64,000 nucleotides of DNA from Oceanirhabdus sp. W0125-5. GTDB taxonomy: Bacteria; Bacillota; Clostridia; Clostridiales; Clostridiaceae. The stretch's first letter is position 1. Every line of letters begins with the position of its first letter. A model generated the notes under the pieces. That model was not told the origin of the DNA. It ran no database searches and saw only the letters and a list, made by a program, of their open reading frames with translations. Shown here piece by piece: positions 35,332-44,565 of this stretch. The stretch lies in assembly GCF_027938815.1 (NCBI RefSeq), contig NZ_CP115913.1, positions 4,994,001 through 5,058,000 of the forward strand, in the 5' to 3' direction. Both the position numbers and the translations under genes were made by a program.

Positions 35332-35826
35332 ATGAATTTCAATAATAATCTTGAAATAGCTATGGAACATCTTCACAAAAGAGGAGCTTTTTTAACTGTA
35401 AAATCAGGAGATAAATCAAATACAATGACTATTTCATGGGGAAGTGTTGGCTTCATGTGGAAAAAACCTGTGTTTATGGCATTAGTTCGTCCATCAAGAT
35501 ATACTTATGATTTTATAGAAAACAGCGATAGCTTCACTGTAAGTATTCCATATGATGATAATATGAAAAATGCATTAACTGTCTGTGGAACAAAATCAGG
35601 TCGTGATATTGATAAATGTGAAGAAGCAAATATTAAATTTATATCTAGTAAAGAAGTATCCTCACCAGTAGTTGATGATTGTAATATGTATTACGAGTGC
35701 AAAATCCTTTACAAACAAGCAATGGATCCATCACTAATATTAGATGATTCAGTGGAGGAATGTTATAAGGGTGATAATTACCACACACTATATTATGGTG
35801 AAATCGTAGCTTGTTATGAAAAATAA
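35332..35826 (+). CDS. Flavin reductase-like FMN-binding protein
   Basis: A protein of 164 residues from the ATG at 35332 (GGGAG eight bases upstream; a GTG nine bases earlier is less likely). It shows GAFLTVKSGDKSNTMTISWG, KPVFMALVRPSRYT and DSFTVSIPYDDNMKNALTVCG, typical of the split-barrel flavin reductase/FMN-binding domain. These proteins reduce flavins or act as electron carriers in anaerobes. It is followed by a GGGGACGG repeat and a gene remnant. Confidence 0.82.
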   Translation: MNFNNNLEIAMEHLHKRGAFLTVKSGDKSNTMTISWGSVGFMWKKPVFMALVRPSRYTYDFIENSDSFTVSIPYDDNMKNALTVCGTKSGRDIDKCEEANIKFISSKEVSSPVVDDCNMYYECKILYKQAMDPSLILDDSVEECYKGDNYHTLYYGEIVACYEK

Positions 35827-35843
35827 CAAATAAAATAGAACTT

Positions 35844-35924
35844 GCCGGGGACGGTTCATAAGAATTTATATTTTTCAGCTTGTACTGAATAATTATAATT
35901 TTTTATGAACCGTCCCTATGTTTG
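35844..35924. repeat. Palindromic GGGGACGG element
   Basis: CGGGGACGGTTCATAA (35846-35861) and TTATGAACCGTCCCTA (35903-35918) are inverted ends. The internal CAGCTTGTACTGAATAAT matches the internal part of the element at 45665-45749. Confidence 0.85.
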
Positions 35925-36052
35925 TCTATATCATCAAAATTATCTGTAACAAATATCTGTTTTAAAATCTTTTCACTCTCTTCTTTAATCACTTCCCACT
36001 TATGTTAAGCATATACTATTTTACTACCTTTACAATATATTAAGGTTATGTT
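35925..36052 (-). pseudogene. Remnant of a second beta-helix protein gene
   Basis: Read on the minus strand this stretch gives ITLIYCKGSKIVYA, stop, then HKWEVIKEESEKILKQIF and VTDNFDDI. It aligns base for base with an internal part of the intact gene at 45819-47279 (protein ITLVDSKGNKIVYDEHDGEI and KILLEIFVRDN). There is an in-frame stop and nothing of the rest of the gene. It lies directly beside a GGGGACGG element. Confidence 0.65.
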
Positions 36053-36147
36053 AGCTACCTCTTTAAATTACAAAATATGTTTGAAGTGCATTTTCAACTC
36101 ATATACTACATATTAATTATATTGGATATGTAAAGGAGATAAATTTT

Positions 36148-37038
36148 ATGAAAGGAATTGTATTAGCTGGAGGTTCAGGTACAAGACTTTACCCCATCAC
36201 AAAAACAGTATCGAAACAGATACTGCCAATATACGACAAACCAATGATATACTACTCACTGTCAGTTCTAATGTTAGCAGGGATAAGAGAAATATTAATA
36301 ATATCAACACCAAGAGATATACATGGGTTTGAAGAAGTCTTCAGTAATGGGAATAAATTAGGGTTAAACATCCAATATGCTGTACAAGAAGAACCAAGAG
36401 GATTAGCTGATGCCTTCATCATAGGAGAAGAATTCATTGGTAATGATAATGTAGCCTTAGTATTAGGAGACAATATATTCTATGGATATGGATTCTCTGA
36501 AAGGTTAAGAAATGCTAGCTCAAGAAAAGAAGGTGCTACAATCTTTGGATACCATGTATGCAATCCAAAGGAATTTGGTGTTGTAGAATTTGATGAAAAG
36601 AAGAATGTATTATCCATAGAAGAAAAACCACAAAATCCAAAATCAAATTACGCAGTACCAGGACTATATTTTTATGATAATAATGTAATAAAAATAGCTA
36701 AAAGTGTAAAACCATCTGCTAGAGGTGAAATAGAGATAACCTCTATTAATAATGAATATCTAAGAAGAGGAAAACTTAAGGTAGAACTGCTAGGTAGAGG
36801 AATGGCATGGTTAGATACTGGAACACATAGAGGTCTTTTAAATGCTGCTAACTTTGTAGAAGCAGTTCAAACTAGACAAGGATTATATATCGCTTGTTTA
36901 GAGGAAATTGCATACAGACAAGGATACATCAATAGAGAACAGCTAATAGCGTTAGCTAAGCCTTTGCAAAAAGTAGAATATGGTCAATATCTACTAAGCT
37001 TAGCTAACGATGAAGATATAGTGGAGGTAAAGCAATGA
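36148..37038 (+). CDS. rmlA: Glucose-1-phosphate thymidylyltransferase
   Basis: This 296-residue enzyme catalyses the first step of dTDP-L-rhamnose synthesis: glucose 1-phosphate plus dTTP gives dTDP-glucose. It shows GIVLAGGSGTRLYPITKTVSKQ (nucleotide-binding loop), DKPMIYYSLSVLMLAGI, LVLGDNIFYG (metal Asp) and GTHRGLLNA near the end. AAGGAG precedes the ATG. It is the first gene of the rmlADCB operon; its stop overlaps the rmlD start by four bases (ATGA). Confidence 0.97.
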   Translation: MKGIVLAGGSGTRLYPITKTVSKQILPIYDKPMIYYSLSVLMLAGIREILIISTPRDIHGFEEVFSNGNKLGLNIQYAVQEEPRGLADAFIIGEEFIGNDNVALVLGDNIFYGYGFSERLRNASSRKEGATIFGYHVCNPKEFGVVEFDEKKNVLSIEEKPQNPKSNYAVPGLYFYDNNVIKIAKSVKPSARGEIEITSINNEYLRRGKLKVELLGRGMAWLDTGTHRGLLNAANFVEAVQTRQGLYIACLEEIAYRQGYINREQLIALAKPLQKVEYGQYLLSLANDEDIVEVKQ

Positions 37039-37925
37039 AGATATTAATAACGGGCGCTAAAGGACAATTAGGAAAGCAAATTACTAATATAATAAAAAAA
37101 GGCTACTCAGAGTTAGGTAGTATAAGCTCAATCTATAAAAAAGCTGAAATAATTGGCGTAGGAGTTGAAGAATTAGATATCTGTTATAATAAATCAGTAA
37201 ACGATTATATTGGCAGATTAACTCCTGATATAATAATAAATTGCGCTGGGTATACCAATGTAGATCTTTGTGAAAGTAATGAAGATATAGCTTTTAAAGT
37301 AAATTCTATAGGATCAAGAAACCTAGCTATAGCATGTGAAAATATAGGTGCAAAACTTATCCATATATCAACCGATTATGTATTCAGCGGCGAAAAAGCT
37401 ATGCCTTATAAAGAATATGATCTAATGAATCCTCAAAATGTGTATGGAAAGAGTAAAGCATTAGGAGAGCAATATATACGAGAGATCTGCAGCAGATATT
37501 TTATAATTAGAACAGCATGGCTTTATGGATATGAAGGAAATAATTTTGTAAAGACCATAATGAAGCTTGCTGCTAATAATGATGAAATAAAAGTAGTAGA
37601 TGATCAGATAGGAAATCCAACTAACGCTGAGGATTTAGCCCATCATATTTTAAAGTTAGCATTAACTGAAGAGTATGGAATATATAATTGTACTGGTGAA
37701 GAGGAATGCACTTGGTATGATTTTGCTTGCAAAATAGTGGAATATGCTGGTATCAATTGTATTATAAAACCATGTACTACAGAAGAATTCCTACGACCTG
37801 CTAAAAGACCTCATTACTCTAGCTTAGATAATATGATGTTAAGATGTACTGTTGGAAATGAAATGAGAACATGGGAATATGCACTTAAAACTTTTATAGA
37901 GAATATTATATTAGATGTAGATTAA
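37035..37925 (+). CDS. rmlD: dTDP-4-dehydrorhamnose reductase
   Basis: This 296-residue short-chain dehydrogenase catalyses the last step, reducing dTDP-4-keto-rhamnose to dTDP-L-rhamnose. It shows the GAKGQLGKQ nucleotide loop, NCAGYTNVDLCE, STDYVFSG and the catalytic YGKSK, plus RTAWLYG. It sits second in the operon rather than last. The start overlaps rmlA. Confidence 0.95.
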   Translation: MKILITGAKGQLGKQITNIIKKGYSELGSISSIYKKAEIIGVGVEELDICYNKSVNDYIGRLTPDIIINCAGYTNVDLCESNEDIAFKVNSIGSRNLAIACENIGAKLIHISTDYVFSGEKAMPYKEYDLMNPQNVYGKSKALGEQYIREICSRYFIIRTAWLYGYEGNNFVKTIMKLAANNDEIKVVDDQIGNPTNAEDLAHHILKLALTEEYGIYNCTGEEECTWYDFACKIVEYAGINCIIKPCTTEEFLRPAKRPHYSSLDNMMLRCTVGNEMRTWEYALKTFIENIILDVD

Positions 37926-37978
37926 ATGATATCAATAACAAGAATAAAAAATAAATATATAGAAAGGAAGTGAAATAA

Positions 37979-38551
37979 ATGGGAAAGTTTATGTTTCTTG
38001 AAACAAAAATCAAAGGCTTATACGTAATAGAACCAACAGTATATAAAGACCACAGAGGATATTTTATGGAGTCATATAATAAAAAAGATTTCTTTATAGC
38101 AGGAATTACTAAGGAATTTACACAAGATAATGAGTCAAAATCTACCAAAGGAGTTTTAAGGGGATTACATTTTCAAACTAAGTATACACAAGGGAAATTA
38201 GTAAGAGCTACAAAAGGAGAAGTATATGATGCGGCCGTAGATTTAAGAAAGGGTTCACCTACTTATGGTCAATGGGAAGGAGTGTTTCTTTCAGAAGAAA
38301 ATAAAAAACAATTTTATATCCCTGAAGGATTTGCTCATGGTTTTTTAGTTTTATCAGAAGAAGCTGTAATTAATTATAAATGTACAAATTATTATGCTCC
38401 AGAGTATGATGGTGGAGTAATATGGAATGATCCAGATATAGACATCCAATGGCCTTTGGAAAGTATTGGAGAAGTTAATTTATCTGAAAAAGATAAGAAT
38501 CTGAAATATTTAAAGGAATTAAACTCACCATTTATTTACAATTATCCATAG
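37979..38551 (+). CDS. rmlC: dTDP-4-dehydrorhamnose 3,5-epimerase
   Basis: This 190-residue cupin epimerises dTDP-4-keto-6-deoxyglucose at C3 and C5. It shows YKDHRGYFMESYNKKDF, GVLRGLHFQ with the catalytic His, GEVYDAAVDLRKGSPTYGQW and PEGFAHGFLVLSE. AGGAAGTG precedes the ATG. Third gene of the rhamnose operon. Confidence 0.96.
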   Translation: MGKFMFLETKIKGLYVIEPTVYKDHRGYFMESYNKKDFFIAGITKEFTQDNESKSTKGVLRGLHFQTKYTQGKLVRATKGEVYDAAVDLRKGSPTYGQWEGVFLSEENKKQFYIPEGFAHGFLVLSEEAVINYKCTNYYAPEYDGGVIWNDPDIDIQWPLESIGEVNLSEKDKNLKYLKELNSPFIYNYP

Positions 38552-38564
38552 GAGGAACAGAAGA

Positions 38565-39620
38565 ATGAGATCTATCTTAGTAACTGGAGGAGCAGGATTC
38601 ATAGGCTCAAATTTTATTAGATATATGTTAGATAAGTATGAAGAGTATAGAATTATAAATCTAGATCTTCTCACTTATGCAGGAATTTTAGAAAATCTTA
38701 AAGGAATAGAAGAACATAAGAATTATAGATTTATTAAGGGTGATATTAGAGATATAGAACTTATAGAAAAAATATTTGAAGAAGAGAATGTATCGTATGT
38801 TGTTAACTTTGCAGCTGAGTCTCATGTTGATAGAAGTATAGAAGATCCAAGTATTTTTGTTAGTACAAATGTAATGGGAACTCAGATTTTATTAGATTCT
38901 GCTAAGAAAGCATGGACAGTAGGAAAAGATGATATTGGTTATCCAGTTTATAAGGAAGGGGTTAAATACCTTCAAGTATCTACAGATGAAGTATATGGCG
39001 CCCTAGAAAAAGAAGGAATGTTCATGGAAACAACCCCTCTTGCTCCAAATAGTCCATATTCAGCTTCAAAGGCTAGTGCAGACATGTTAGTAAGAGCTTA
39101 TAATAAAACATTCAAATTACCTATGAATATAACTAGATGCTCAAATAACTATGGACCTTATCAGTTTCCTGAAAAGTTGATTCCACTAATGATAAGTAAT
39201 TGTTTGAATGATAAAAGTTTACCTGTTTATGGAGATGGAATGCAAATAAGAGATTGGCTGCATGTAAAAGATCACTGCGCTGCTATTGATGCTGTCCTTC
39301 ATAAAGGTATAATCGGAGAAGTGTATAACATTGGTGGAAATAATGAGAAATATAACATTGAGATTGTTAGACTAATAATTTCTACTCTTGGAAAAAATGA
39401 ATCTGCGATTAGATATGTAAATGATAGATTAGGACATGATAGAAGATATGCTATTGATAATACTAAGATAACTACTGAATTAGGTTGGAATCCCAAATAT
39501 ACTTTTGAGGAAGGTATGAAGGAAACTATTCAGTGGTATTTAAATAACAAACAATGGTGGAAAAATATAATTTCTGGAGAGTATATGAAGTATTATGAAA
39601 AGATATCTGGAAATATATAA
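38565..39620 (+). CDS. rmlB: dTDP-glucose 4,6-dehydratase
   Basis: This 351-residue enzyme oxidises and dehydrates dTDP-glucose to dTDP-4-keto-6-deoxyglucose. It shows the GGAGFIGSNF NAD loop, AAESHVDRSIEDP, STDEVYG and the catalytic YSASKAS. Its product is also the branch point for 4-amino-4,6-dideoxy sugars, which matters because a DegT aminotransferase and an acyltransferase lie next door. Last gene of the operon. Confidence 0.97.
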   Translation: MRSILVTGGAGFIGSNFIRYMLDKYEEYRIINLDLLTYAGILENLKGIEEHKNYRFIKGDIRDIELIEKIFEEENVSYVVNFAAESHVDRSIEDPSIFVSTNVMGTQILLDSAKKAWTVGKDDIGYPVYKEGVKYLQVSTDEVYGALEKEGMFMETTPLAPNSPYSASKASADMLVRAYNKTFKLPMNITRCSNNYGPYQFPEKLIPLMISNCLNDKSLPVYGDGMQIRDWLHVKDHCAAIDAVLHKGIIGEVYNIGGNNEKYNIEIVRLIISTLGKNESAIRYVNDRLGHDRRYAIDNTKITTELGWNPKYTFEEGMKETIQWYLNNKQWWKNIISGEYMKYYEKISGNI

Positions 39621-39645
39621 ACTATAAAAAAATAACTTAAGTTAG

Positions 39646-39675
39646 CCTCCCTGAAAGGGAGGTCTCTACTTTTTT
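39646..39675 (+). terminator. Terminator of the rhamnose operon
   Basis: CCTCCC-TGAAA-GGGAGG is followed by TCTCTACTTTTTT. Confidence 0.8.
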
Positions 39676-39701
39676 ATCTGGATTAATACACCTTTACACA
39701 A

Positions 39702-40256
39702 TTATTCAGAAAAATACTGAAGTTCTACTTCACCGTCTTTCATTATTACTTTACCTACAATTTTTACTGGAGTTCCAAAAGCAATTGAATAATCTGGTAT
39801 ATTTTTATTCACTAAACTATTTGCACCTATAACACAATGATGACCTATAGTAACATTTTTGGTTATTATAGACATACCTCCAATATAGGTATTATTTTTA
39901 ATAATTACATCACCTTTAGCAGCCTCTTCTCTTCCACTTGTAAGTACAAATTTAACAGTATCATGAGTTACTATTTGAACTCCTGAAGATAAATGACAAA
40001 AATCTCCTATTTTAATTTTACCATTTAAACCTTCTAATAAAGTATACGGTCCAATCCAAACATCTGCTCCAATTTCAACATCCCCCATAACTACACTTGT
40101 ATCATACACACTAGAATTTTTTCCACAATTCAATAAAGAAGCTTTTTCCCATCTGTTAAATAAAAGTTCATTAGTTGGCAATACTCTATTATAATTTTCT
40201 TTCATTTCCATTCTTAATTTTGAAAGAACTTCAAAAATATTTTGTTCATTACTCAA
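39702..40256 (-). CDS. Hexapeptide-repeat acyltransferase
   Basis: This 184-residue left-handed beta-helix protein has hexapeptide turns (GADVWIGPYTLLEG, GKIKIGDFCHLSSGVQIVTHD, IKNNTYIGGMSIITKNVTIG, CVIGANSLVNKNI) with His and Asn at the usual active-site turn. It transfers an acetyl or other acyl group from CoA, here probably to an amino sugar made by the aminotransferase, because its start overlaps the DegT gene by eight bases. Last gene of a four-gene overlapping operon. Confidence 0.85.
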   Translation of the reverse strand: MSNEQNIFEVLSKLRMEMKENYNRVLPTNELLFNRWEKASLLNCGKNSSVYDTSVVMGDVEIGADVWIGPYTLLEGLNGKIKIGDFCHLSSGVQIVTHDTVKFVLTSGREEAAKGDVIIKNNTYIGGMSIITKNVTIGHHCVIGANSLVNKNIPDYSIAFGTPVKIVGKVIMKDGEVELQYFSE

Positions 40257-41364
40257 ATTTTACCGCCTCCATTAACTGCAAAATTTGTTTTACAATAATC
40301 CTGATATTTTCATCATCTAGTCCATAATATAAGGGCAATGCCAATCCTTGGTTATATGCCAAATTTGAATTTCTAAACTCTATATCATCACATTGATACT
40401 TTTCTTTATAATATTTTTGATTATGAATGGCATAGGCGCCCAAATTAGTTTCAATCCCATTTTCTTTTAGCTTTATTATTAAGTGATTCCTATTGATTCT
40501 TTCATTCACCATAATATGATAAGTTTGATAAACATGCCTACTTTCCACTTTTTCTACTGGCAAAAGAATATCTTCTGCATCTCTCAGTAATTTATTATAT
40601 TCATTAGCTAATTCTACCCTTCTTTTTATAAGTCTTTCTAGCTTTCTCATTTGTACTACTCCAATAGCTCCTTGAATATCAGTCATTCTATAGTTAAAAC
40701 CTGCAAAAGCAAATTGCACTTTCCCATCCTTATAGCTTATTCCATGGTTTCTTAGACTTCTTATTTTTTCTGCCAATTCATTATTATTTGTTACTATCAT
40801 TCCCCCTTCACCAGTGGTTATAGCTTTTCTTGGATGAAAACTAAAGCATCCAAGATTACCGATGCTTCCCACTTTTTTCCCTTTATATTCTGCTCCCAAT
40901 GCACATGCCGCATCTTCTATTACTTTTAAATTATACTTTTTCGCTAATTCCATTATTTTATCCATGTGAGCACTTTGTCCGAATTCATGAACAGGTATAA
41001 TAGCTTTAGTTTTCTCAGTTATTTTTTCTTCAATTTTTTCTGCATCAATGCAAAAACTATCTAATTTTATATCTACAAATTTTGAGTATCCTCCCACTAA
41101 TTCAACTACGTTTGAAGTTGCTGGAAAACTAAAGTCAGGAACAATAACTTCATGTCCTGACTTTATATTTAATGCTATCAATGCCAAATGTAGCGCAGCT
41201 GTACCACTGCTTACTGCTATAGCATTATTAACATTTAAATATCGAGATACCATGCGTTCAAATTCTAATACCTTTTCTCCTTGAACAAGATATTTTGAAT
41301 CTAAAACTTTTTTTATTTCATCAAACTCTTCCTTTCCTATATTAGGAACAGCTAATTTAATCAT
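40249..41364 (-). CDS. DegT/DnrJ/EryC1/StrS-type sugar aminotransferase
   Basis: This 371-residue PLP enzyme converts a keto sugar nucleotide to an amino sugar. It shows SSGTAALHLALIAL (cofactor phosphate), VIEDAACALGAEY with Asp151, and the PLP-binding Lys180 in FSFHPRKAITTGEGGM. Overlaps on both sides (four bases with the SDR gene, eight with the acyltransferase) show tight coupling. The likely substrate is a 4-keto-6-deoxy sugar nucleotide, but GDP versus dTDP cannot be decided. Confidence 0.93.
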   Translation of the reverse strand: MIKLAVPNIGKEEFDEIKKVLDSKYLVQGEKVLEFERMVSRYLNVNNAIAVSSGTAALHLALIALNIKSGHEVIVPDFSFPATSNVVELVGGYSKFVDIKLDSFCIDAEKIEEKITEKTKAIIPVHEFGQSAHMDKIMELAKKYNLKVIEDAACALGAEYKGKKVGSIGNLGCFSFHPRKAITTGEGGMIVTNNNELAEKIRSLRNHGISYKDGKVQFAFAGFNYRMTDIQGAIGVVQMRKLERLIKRRVELANEYNKLLRDAEDILLPVEKVESRHVYQTYHIMVNERINRNHLIIKLKENGIETNLGAYAIHNQKYYKEKYQCDDIEFRNSNLAYNQGLALPLYYGLDDENIRIIVKQILQLMEAVKFE

Positions 41365-42338
41365 AAATTCATACTCCTATACCACTCTATTGTTTTTTCT
41401 AGTCCCCCTACTAAATCGTATTTTGGAGTATAACTCAATAGCACTTTACATTTCTCTATACTAGGTATTCTAAGTTCCACATCAACATAATTCTTAGGAA
41501 CATAAATAATCTCAGAATTTGAATTAGCTATTTGCTTAATTAACTGAGCAAGCATAGCTATAGTAATCGTTCCTTTTGGATTTCCAATATTAAAGGAATT
41601 TCCTACAGCTGCTTCATTTTCAAGACACAGCATTATCCCATTAACAAAATCATCAATATAACACCAAGATCTAATTTGATCTCCATCACCATGAATCTGT
41701 ATTTGCTCATTATTGATTGCTCTAATAACAAATTGATGTATTGCCCCTTCTCCAACCTGTCCAGGTCCATAAATATTAAAAGGTCTGACACTAACTGCTG
41801 GCAGCCCATATTCTTTATAATAACTATGGGTTAAATGCTCCCCAGCTAATTTACTTACAGAATAGGTCCACCTTGCTTCCCCCACTGGTGCTAAATTTGT
41901 TGTACTGTTTTCGTCAACTTTATATGCATATGAACCAAAGACTTCACTAGTAGAAAAATCAACAAATCTATCTAAATTTTCTATATGAGGCTTGAGAGCT
42001 TCTAAAACATTGTAAGTTCCAATCATATTAACTCTCATAGTATTTACTGGACTTTTTATTACAGTATCAATACCTGCCACTGCCGCAAGATGAATAACAA
42101 TATTAGGTTTAAACTCATCTACTGCTTCCTTTAATCTTTGAAAATCCAATATATCACCTTGAATAAATTTTATATTATTCTTTTTCAATAAATCCGTGTT
42201 TTTTATTGAATTTCTCGTTAAATTATCATAAATCAAAATATCATTATTTTCTGCTAACAATGCACACAGTCTACTTCCAATAAATCCTGCTCCGCCAGTA
42301 AGAAAGATTTTCTTGTTTTCAATCATAATTTTAATCAC
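41361..42338 (-). CDS. NAD-dependent epimerase/dehydratase (extended SDR)
   Basis: This 325-residue SDR has the cofactor loop TGGAGFIGSRL at about residues 14-24, HLAAVAGIDTVIKSP, STSEVFG and the catalytic WTYSVSKLAGE, followed by RPFNIYGPGQ. It resembles NDP-sugar 4,6-dehydratases and 4-epimerases. It probably makes or isomerises the keto sugar used by the next gene. It overlaps the glycosyltransferase upstream and the aminotransferase downstream by four bases each. Confidence 0.9.
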   Translation of the reverse strand: MIKIMIENKKIFLTGGAGFIGSRLCALLAENNDILIYDNLTRNSIKNTDLLKKNNIKFIQGDILDFQRLKEAVDEFKPNIVIHLAAVAGIDTVIKSPVNTMRVNMIGTYNVLEALKPHIENLDRFVDFSTSEVFGSYAYKVDENSTTNLAPVGEARWTYSVSKLAGEHLTHSYYKEYGLPAVSVRPFNIYGPGQVGEGAIHQFVIRAINNEQIQIHGDGDQIRSWCYIDDFVNGIMLCLENEAAVGNSFNIGNPKGTITIAMLAQLIKQIANSNSEIIYVPKNYVDVELRIPSIEKCKVLLSYTPKYDLVGGLEKTIEWYRSMNL

Positions 42339-44332
42339 ACCTCTTTTAATATTTGATCTATCTGTTGATTAATTTGTTGAATTTCAAGACTATATTTAAT
42401 ATCATATTTTAAACACTTAGCTAAGTACTCTTTTACTTTGAGTACTAATGGTTTTGAAAATATTTTTATTTCATCCTGAGTAAAATCAATTTCAGAACCA
42501 TCCCAAGGCTTAAAGTTATTATTATAATAATAAAATAGTATTTTTGCATAATGATTGGCAATAACATACATTTTCTTTCCTTGACGTTTTTTTAAATCTT
42601 TTATATTATCCCATTGAATTTCTGGTAAATATATTTCTTCATTAAATTCACTTATAATATATTCCAACACAGATATAATCGACTTAATTCTATTCTTTAA
42701 ATCATAAGTCATATTGTTCTGATGATGTCTATAACATATTAATGGTTTGTTTATGTGCTTATACTTAAAATCATACTTAATGTATCTTAAACAATTTAAT
42801 GTATCTCCTGCAACAGCATTCTCTTTATCATCCTGCCAAGTTAAATTATTTTTCCGATAAAAGCTAGTTTTATATACTCCTGCAGTTATAGGGAGTACTC
42901 CTGATCCTGCTCTATGAAAAGTATCATGTATTACTTGTTCATTACTGTACTGTTCATATTTCCATATATTTTGGTAGTTCTTATTTTTATCAACAATTTG
43001 AAAGTTACTATATACATAATCCACTTCACTATTATTTATTAATTCACTTACGAATTCATAAATTGCAGTTTTAGTAGATAAATAATCATCTGCTGATAAC
43101 ACCATTAAATATTTTCCTTTTGCTTCTTTAATGATTTCTTGAATACCTAAAACTATACTTCCACTATTTTTTTTATGATATATTCCTCTAATATTTTCAA
43201 ATTTTTCTTCATATCTTCTTATTTTCTCAATAGAACCATCGGAAGAACAATCATCTATCACAAGTATTTCAATGTTATTGTAAGTTTGTTTTAATACAGA
43301 TTGTATAGCTTCATCTAAATAATTAGAATAATTATAATTCGTTATCCCCACTGTAACTAAAGGCTCATCTTTAATTATTAAAGTATTGTTTTCATGAACT
43401 AATAATAACGTTGTTATCATCTGTTTAATCTTATCTAATTGTTGATTATTGATATAATTTTCTATAATATAATTTCTATATTCATCAGAATTATAGTTAT
43501 TTGACATAATCATATTTACAGCATCATCAATTGTATTCCAAACATACTTTTCAGGGTAAATACATTTTGCTCCAACAAAATTATGAATTAAAGGTTTAAT
43601 ACCTTTACTCATCCCCTGCATAACACTCATATTTTGTGATTCAAGTACACTTGTACATAGTATATAGTTCTTATCATCTAACCATTCATCTATATCCTTC
43701 TGCCATCCTTCATAAAAAACACTATTTACCAATCCCATTTCTCTTATCATTTGCTGAAAATACAATACATATCTTTCATCTTGAAAAGTTCCAGCAATAT
43801 ATAATTTATATCTATCATCTTTATCATAAATAGCTTTAAATGTATGAAGAAGCAGCATAGGTCCTTTTTTATGGTTAATGTATCCAACATATGCTATATT
43901 AAATCCTTTTTCTCTATCCTTAAAATTACATTTATCTAAATCAACCCCATTGGGGATTACAATTGTTTTATCTTTATTTATGCTAACTTTACTTAATACA
44001 TTATTTCTTATATGTTCTGCCACAAATATAAGCTTATCAACATTATCCCAATTAACCTGATTAATATTATTTGTTAGAGCTTCATAACTGTGTAGCCTAC
44101 AAATAATCTTTTTCTCTTTCGCTATCTCTAACTTACTTCCATAAATAATGAGTTGATCACACCACTCAAACCAACATATATCTGCCCAAGCCATCCCTTC
44201 ATCAATTTGCTTCCAATCAGTAACTATAACTTTTTTTGTTTCATATTCTTTAGATAATCCACGAATTATATCATCAATAAAACTATCTCCATTAGGAATT
44301 ATAAAGAATATAATCTTTTTTTTCTCTTCCAT
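42335..44332 (-). CDS. Two-domain glycosyltransferase (GT4-like plus GT2)
   Basis: A protein of about 665 residues. The first half is a GT-B fold of the GT4 type (VIPNGVDLDKCNF, IAYVGYINHKKGPMLLLHTF, SVLESQNMSVMQGMSKG). The second half, from PLVTVGITNYNYSNYLDEAI near residue 327, is a GT-A family 2 enzyme with ILVIDDCSSDGSIEKI and the metal motif SADDY. Two transferases in one chain suggest two consecutive sugars are added. The ATG at 44332 has AAGGTG in front; an upstream GTG overlaps that site. First gene of the four-gene operon. Confidence 0.87.
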   Translation of the reverse strand: MEEKKKIIFFIIPNGDSFIDDIIRGLSKEYETKKVIVTDWKQIDEGMAWADICWFEWCDQLIIYGSKLEIAKEKKIICRLHSYEALTNNINQVNWDNVDKLIFVAEHIRNNVLSKVSINKDKTIVIPNGVDLDKCNFKDREKGFNIAYVGYINHKKGPMLLLHTFKAIYDKDDRYKLYIAGTFQDERYVLYFQQMIREMGLVNSVFYEGWQKDIDEWLDDKNYILCTSVLESQNMSVMQGMSKGIKPLIHNFVGAKCIYPEKYVWNTIDDAVNMIMSNNYNSDEYRNYIIENYINNQQLDKIKQMITTLLLVHENNTLIIKDEPLVTVGITNYNYSNYLDEAIQSVLKQTYNNIEILVIDDCSSDGSIEKIRRYEEKFENIRGIYHKKNSGSIVLGIQEIIKEAKGKYLMVLSADDYLSTKTAIYEFVSELINNSEVDYVYSNFQIVDKNKNYQNIWKYEQYSNEQVIHDTFHRAGSGVLPITAGVYKTSFYRKNNLTWQDDKENAVAGDTLNCLRYIKYDFKYKHINKPLICYRHHQNNMTYDLKNRIKSIISVLEYIISEFNEEIYLPEIQWDNIKDLKKRQGKKMYVIANHYAKILFYYYNNNFKPWDGSEIDFTQDEIKIFSKPLVLKVKEYLAKCLKYDIKYSLEIQQINQQIDQILKEV

Positions 44333-44481
44333 TCTATTCACCTTTATATAATTACTTTCTATACTATTATATTAATAACATTTATTTTCATCACAATTTT
44401 CCAATAAAAGATGAGTCATTTAACTAAAGATATACCTAGTAATTTACACGAAGTTAAAAATTTTCTTCTTACAAACCATAA

Positions 44482-44539
44482 TAGTCTGTGGACTTCATAA
44501 GAATAATATTTTTAGTATTCTTATAAAATCCACAGACTA
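44482..44539. terminator. Long hairpin terminator
   Basis: TAGTCTGTGGA pairs with TCCACAGACTA outside, and ATAAGAATA with TATTCTTAT inside. It lies after the CgeB-like gene at 44566. Confidence 0.75.
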
Positions 44540-44565
44540 AATTCTACACTCTTATAAAGATTCAT

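Noticed and set aside
36100..36108. CATATACTA as a sigma-K -10 for the rhamnose operon
   Set aside because: No AC at 16-17 bases upstream; CATANNNTA alone is too frequent in AT-rich DNA.
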